DNA of 64,000 nucleotides from Cotesia glomerata (Eukaryota; Arthropoda; Insecta; Hymenoptera; Braconidae): NCBI RefSeq assembly GCF_020080835.1, contig NC_058164.1:22903510-22967509 (forward strand), read 5' to 3'. Each line of letters begins with the position of its first letter. Positions within the stretch are counted from its first letter, which is position 1. Below the pieces are notes generated by a model. The model saw only the letters and a list, made by a program, of their open reading frames with translations, searched no databases and was not told the origin of the DNA. The position numbers were made by a program, and so were the translations under genes. Below are positions 60,795 to 64,000 of this stretch, piece after piece.

Positions 60795-61280
60795 GACTTT
60801 TATAAAACTAAACAACGCTTTATTGATGTTGAATAATAAGTAACATGAAAAAAAGCTTTGAATAATCAAAAAGTAACTTAAAAATATTGAGCAATCGTTA
60901 TAATTAATGTTAAAAGTGTTGTAAATACTCTTTAATAATTTATTTCAAATAAAATGAGTTAGATAGTTGAAAAGTTCTTGAAATCCCGAGTAAAATGAGC
61001 CGTCGCTCGATTTGATCGGTCGCAGGTCGATTTTTGATTAATTGATTAATAAAATATTAACGCCGTTAATTATATGAAGAAGTGGTGATTAATAAGGGTT
61101 GCGGGGGCTCATTTTACTCGGAGTTTCATGATCTAGGTCACAGTACTCTTAAATTAAAAAAAATAATTAATTACATTTTTTTTTATTTATTATGAGACAA
61201 TGTTTGAAATAACAAATTTATCAAAGAATATCTTTTTGCTCTGACAAATTTGAATTAAATTTAATTATTTGATGTATAGA
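60795..61280. repeat. 3' flank of gene H3, homologous to the last intron of gene H2
   Basis: Matches about 56010-56480 in the same order and orientation: AAAAAGCTTTGAATAATCAAAAAGTAACTT, AATACTCTTTAATAATT, the 149-bp MITE, then TTTTTTTTTATTTATTATGAGAC. Here it follows the stop codon of H3, whereas in H2 it lies between the third and fourth visible exons. Confidence 0.75.
60980..61128. mobile_element. 149-bp GAAATCCCGAG MITE, copy 3
   Basis: Closes CTCATTTTACTCGGAGTTT. Together with copy 2 it gives two copies within 620 bp downstream of gene H3. Confidence 0.75.
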
Positions 61281-61289
61281 AAAATTCAA

Positions 61290-62397
61290 TCACAATTCGT
61301 CTGAATTTGGATCTTCCACCGTAGTATAATTTGATGCGGTAATTTTTATTTTTACGACAGCTGGTCCAAGAATGTTCTCTAGATAACTTTCAAAATTGAC
61401 ACACTTTTGTCTGGTATTAACATCCATGTAGCTTCCCCAGATCACAAAACCACTAGCGCCATTATCCAGCATCGTTTTGAAACTGCTCAAGATTTCATTC
61501 TACAATATTAAAAGACATTTTTTTATTTTTTCGCTGGAAACAATCTTTAACCTATTTTCTATCATCAATGTGGTAAAATAAAAAACAACTTTGCAGTCTA
61601 GACGGGTAAAATGGCGTCTTTTAGGACTGACTGATCTAACACTGCCTAGTGCTTGAAAGTTGAACTTCCTAAAAAGCGTAGCAATCATAAAAATCTACCT
61701 CATTGAGATAAACATCAGTTTGGTCATTGAATTTGTACCAAATATACGGCAAAATTGGACGCTTAGGAAATTTTTTATTTAATCTGACGGATTCTTTTAC
61801 TCCACCAGCAATGAAATCTACTTGCTCATCACTCGACATAGACTTGCTCAAATAGAATGATGGTAGGAGCGAATCTTCCAGCTTCCACAACCACGATAGT
61901 CTGGAAGAAGAATAATGATTGGATGAATAGTAAAGCGAGTGAAGAACAAAACTTTAGTTTTCTTTGAAATTACCGGTCGTTTTCTTTAACCATTTGAGGA
62001 TCACATGATGCTCTAGGATGGTCCGGCGTCAGGTTGAAGCAATACGGGAACGCGTAGTAGCTCCAGGAGGCATTGGGACGCAACTGCTTCGCCAATTTTA
62101 TTGTTTCCTCCATGAACAACCGACCGGCAGATTCGAACGATTTAACCGCATACCGTTCAATCGCGGACTTGGTCCAATTTCTATGGTGCTTAGCTTCCAG
62201 CTGGATCGTCATGCTACGGTAGGGAGCCAGTGACGCCCAATTTTGCCGTAAAATCGGTCGCCAGCTTTCGAAGTCGATCACTCCGAGGCCGGAAAAGTTT
62301 TTTTGGACCTGCTCTTCTAGATGGATCTTGAATAAATTTAAGTGGCTCTGCAAATTACCTTCTTGGGGTACTCCGCCATTTCTGAATTTTGTTGCAC
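61290..62397 (-). CDS. Venom-type hyaluronidase (GH56), gene H3, partial
   Basis: Minus-strand exons are 62397-61974, 61900-61699 and 61499-61290 (stop TGA). The first two have exactly the same lengths (424 and 202 nt) and phases as in gene H2. About 278 residues are visible. Catalytic Asp/Glu lie in GVIDFESWRPILRQNW; YAFPYCFNLTPDHPRASCDP, LSWLWKLED, LPYIWYKF and FVIWGSY follow. The donor after NE reads GTAGAT, weaker than H2's GTAATT. The last exon is 13 residues longer than that of H2, ending VEDPNSDEL. The exon homologous to 58088-57907 is not present between 62398 and 64000, so it lies beyond the window or is lost. The product would be secreted. It is a tandem duplicate of H2 and the frame is intact. 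Confidence 0.82.
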
Positions 62398-62399
62398 CT

Positions 62400-62696
62400 T
62401 AAAATAATTTAATAGGTAAATCTAACGTATATTTATTTATACTACGCACATTTTATCGTCTTAGTCATGAAAAAATATTAAAATGATACTTGGTTTTTGT
62501 AGTTTAAGGAGATCCAAGTACCCTCCTAGTGTAAAGAATGTTTGTAAAAAAATAATACGTAGAAATACTTTTGTTATCCATCTTAAAATTAATTTTTAAA
62601 TTAATTAATAACATTATTGAGGAAATTTCCGAAAAATTTAATCATTAAATAATTATTAACATTTAATTGACTAATAAAAAATATAGCACTCTGAAT
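62400..62696. other. Short non-coding stretch upstream of the last visible H3 exon
   Basis: No exon of the hyaluronidase type is visible; presumably intron sequence of gene H3. Confidence 0.4.
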
Positions 62697-63759
62697 CCAC
62701 AGATTCGGTAGAATCTGGCGCCAAGTTCCGTTCAAATCCGTTGTAAACGGAGCGCCAGACTACCGACTGTGTTTACTGTAAGCAGAACGGTATTTTGAGG
62801 TTGCAAAATTTTATTTAATTCTACGGTACTTCTTGTTCCTAAATTTCATATTATAACAGTAATTCATGCTTTATTTTACTGATATTAATTAATTATATTC
62901 AATTATAATAATTAATCTACTTGAAATTATTAAATTTTATCAGCACAAACTATAGCAAGCTCAAAAATTTCGATCCTGACTTTTTTTCGATGTAAAAAGT
63001 GACATGCCACAGACTAAGTAATTCGAGAATGCATGGTAACCCTCCAATAGATGGGAAACTACAGTTAAAAAAATAAATTTCACAGCTTGCATCTACACTC
63101 GCCAGGGTGCGCTGCAATTATTTTTACATAAACTGTAGCTTCAAGGGGATAGTTTGCTATAAAAAATGCAGCCAACTTGAGATTTAAGTTAGTACCAATT
63201 GCAAATTTTTATTATAATTTCAAAAAATACTGAAATCCGAACAAAAACAGTTTCACTGTAAAAAAATCGCGCCAAGTCCACGTTCATAAGACTATTAAGA
63301 AAAAAAAAATTTTTTTTTTTCTTTACAAAAAGATATAAAATAGAAAAATTAAAAAATCCAAGTAACCGATATGATTGTATATGATTTTCGGAAATTAAAA
63401 AAATTTTGTTGTAAATTTAAAAATTAAGAAAAAATTTTGGAACGTACTTGCTGTGCGTCATTCTGTATTTCAATTTTTTTAAAGTCCTAGTAAATAGATT
63501 TACGAATTTCATTAAAAGTAAAATATTTTGCAACCACGCACACTAAATACGTTCCAAAATTTTTTTTTTAATTTTTAAATTTACAACAAAATTTTTTTTA
63601 ATTTCCGAAAATCATATACAATCATATCGGTTACTTGGATTTTTTAATTTTTCTATTTTATATCTTTTTGTAAAGAAAAAAAAAAAATTTTTTTTTCTTA
63701 ATAGTCTTATGAACGTGGACTTGGCGCGATTTTTTTACAGTGAAATTGTTTTTGTTCGG
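62697..63759 (+). mobile_element. 1.06-kb hairpin-ended repeat, copy B
   Basis: Near-identical direct repeat of 7562-8585 with the same opening CACAGATTCGGTAGAATCTG and the same large terminal hairpin (about 63238-63759, ends CCGAACAAAAACAG and CTGTTTTTGTTCGG-like). It has one ~45-bp insertion relative to copy A near 63440-63485 (GAACGTACTTGCTGTGCGTC). It lies in the probable first visible intron of gene H3. Confidence 0.85.
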
Positions 63760-64000
63760 TTACCGATATACACTTGATAACAAAGCAAGAGTTCCCTAAC
63801 CTTAAAATTTATTTATGTTTACTGTCTAACTAAAATGATTAAGACCTTCTAGCATTTAAAAAACCGCGGTTACTTATGCGCCGAGTAACTACCCAAACGG
63901 TGTTGCCAAGTCGAATACAAGACTTTAAAGAACGAAAGTTCCTTGTGATTTTTCATAAAAAATATAAAATATATCCGTAATACGTTCGGAAAGCTACTTT
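63760..64000. other. Unassigned right end of window
   Basis: No open frame or splice pair I can support. The stretch is slightly GC-richer than the repeats to its left. Confidence 0.4.

Overview
This window looks like a piece of the nuclear genome of a parasitoid wasp, most likely a bracovirus-carrying braconid. Three things point there. It is very AT-rich non-coding DNA crowded with foldback repeats. Its host genes have introns and resemble hymenopteran proteins (a hyaluronidase close to bee venom Api m 2, a P5B ATPase, a DAN/NBL1-type cystine-knot protein). It also holds an intact, intronless homologue of ODV-E66, an envelope protein gene of the nudivirus/baculovirus lineage that is scattered through the chromosomes of bracovirus-carrying wasps. 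I cannot name the species.

Layout. 1-5.8 kb: a 1.4 kb foldback element and one inverted copy of a segment found three times in the window. 5.8-6.1 kb: an orphan coding exon. 6.6-8.7 kb: a tandem duplication whose second copy is split by two transposable elements. 10.8-11.7 kb: an ATATGATC-type satellite containing a 138-bp palindrome. 11.9-24.0 kb (minus strand): a complete six-exon P5B ATPase gene (ATP13A family), with an alternative first coding exon at 29.75 kb. Its 7.5-kb second intron is packed with repeats, including a dying Helitron. 33.5-35.1 kb (minus): a two-exon secreted NBL1/DAN-like gene. 36.9-39.0 kb (plus): the ODV-E66-like gene. 41.3-42.9 kb: a second full copy of the triplicated segment (another is at 25.9-27.5 kb). 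43.7-45.8 kb: a truncated, inverted copy of a hyaluronidase gene with one exon left. 46-55 kb: mostly repeats, including a TTAA-flanked element and two related elements with CCCGGG ends that carry a tRNA-like module. 55.5-58.1 kb and 61.3-62.4 kb (minus): two tandem hyaluronidase genes, the second running off the visible exons. 59.3 kb (plus): a small ORF.

The ATPase and the cystine-knot gene look like ordinary conserved host genes. The more unusual part is the right half. A virus-derived protein of a family with known hyaluronan/chondroitin lyase members sits within 25 kb of venom-type hyaluronidase genes (family GH56) that are actively duplicating, inverting and decaying. The two enzyme families are unrelated but share a class of substrate. 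The window also gives several filled/empty insertion-site pairs, because duplicated segments have been hit independently by transposable elements.

Gene boundaries were set by hand from splice signals, reading-phase agreement between exons, and remembered general features of each family. No database search was possible.
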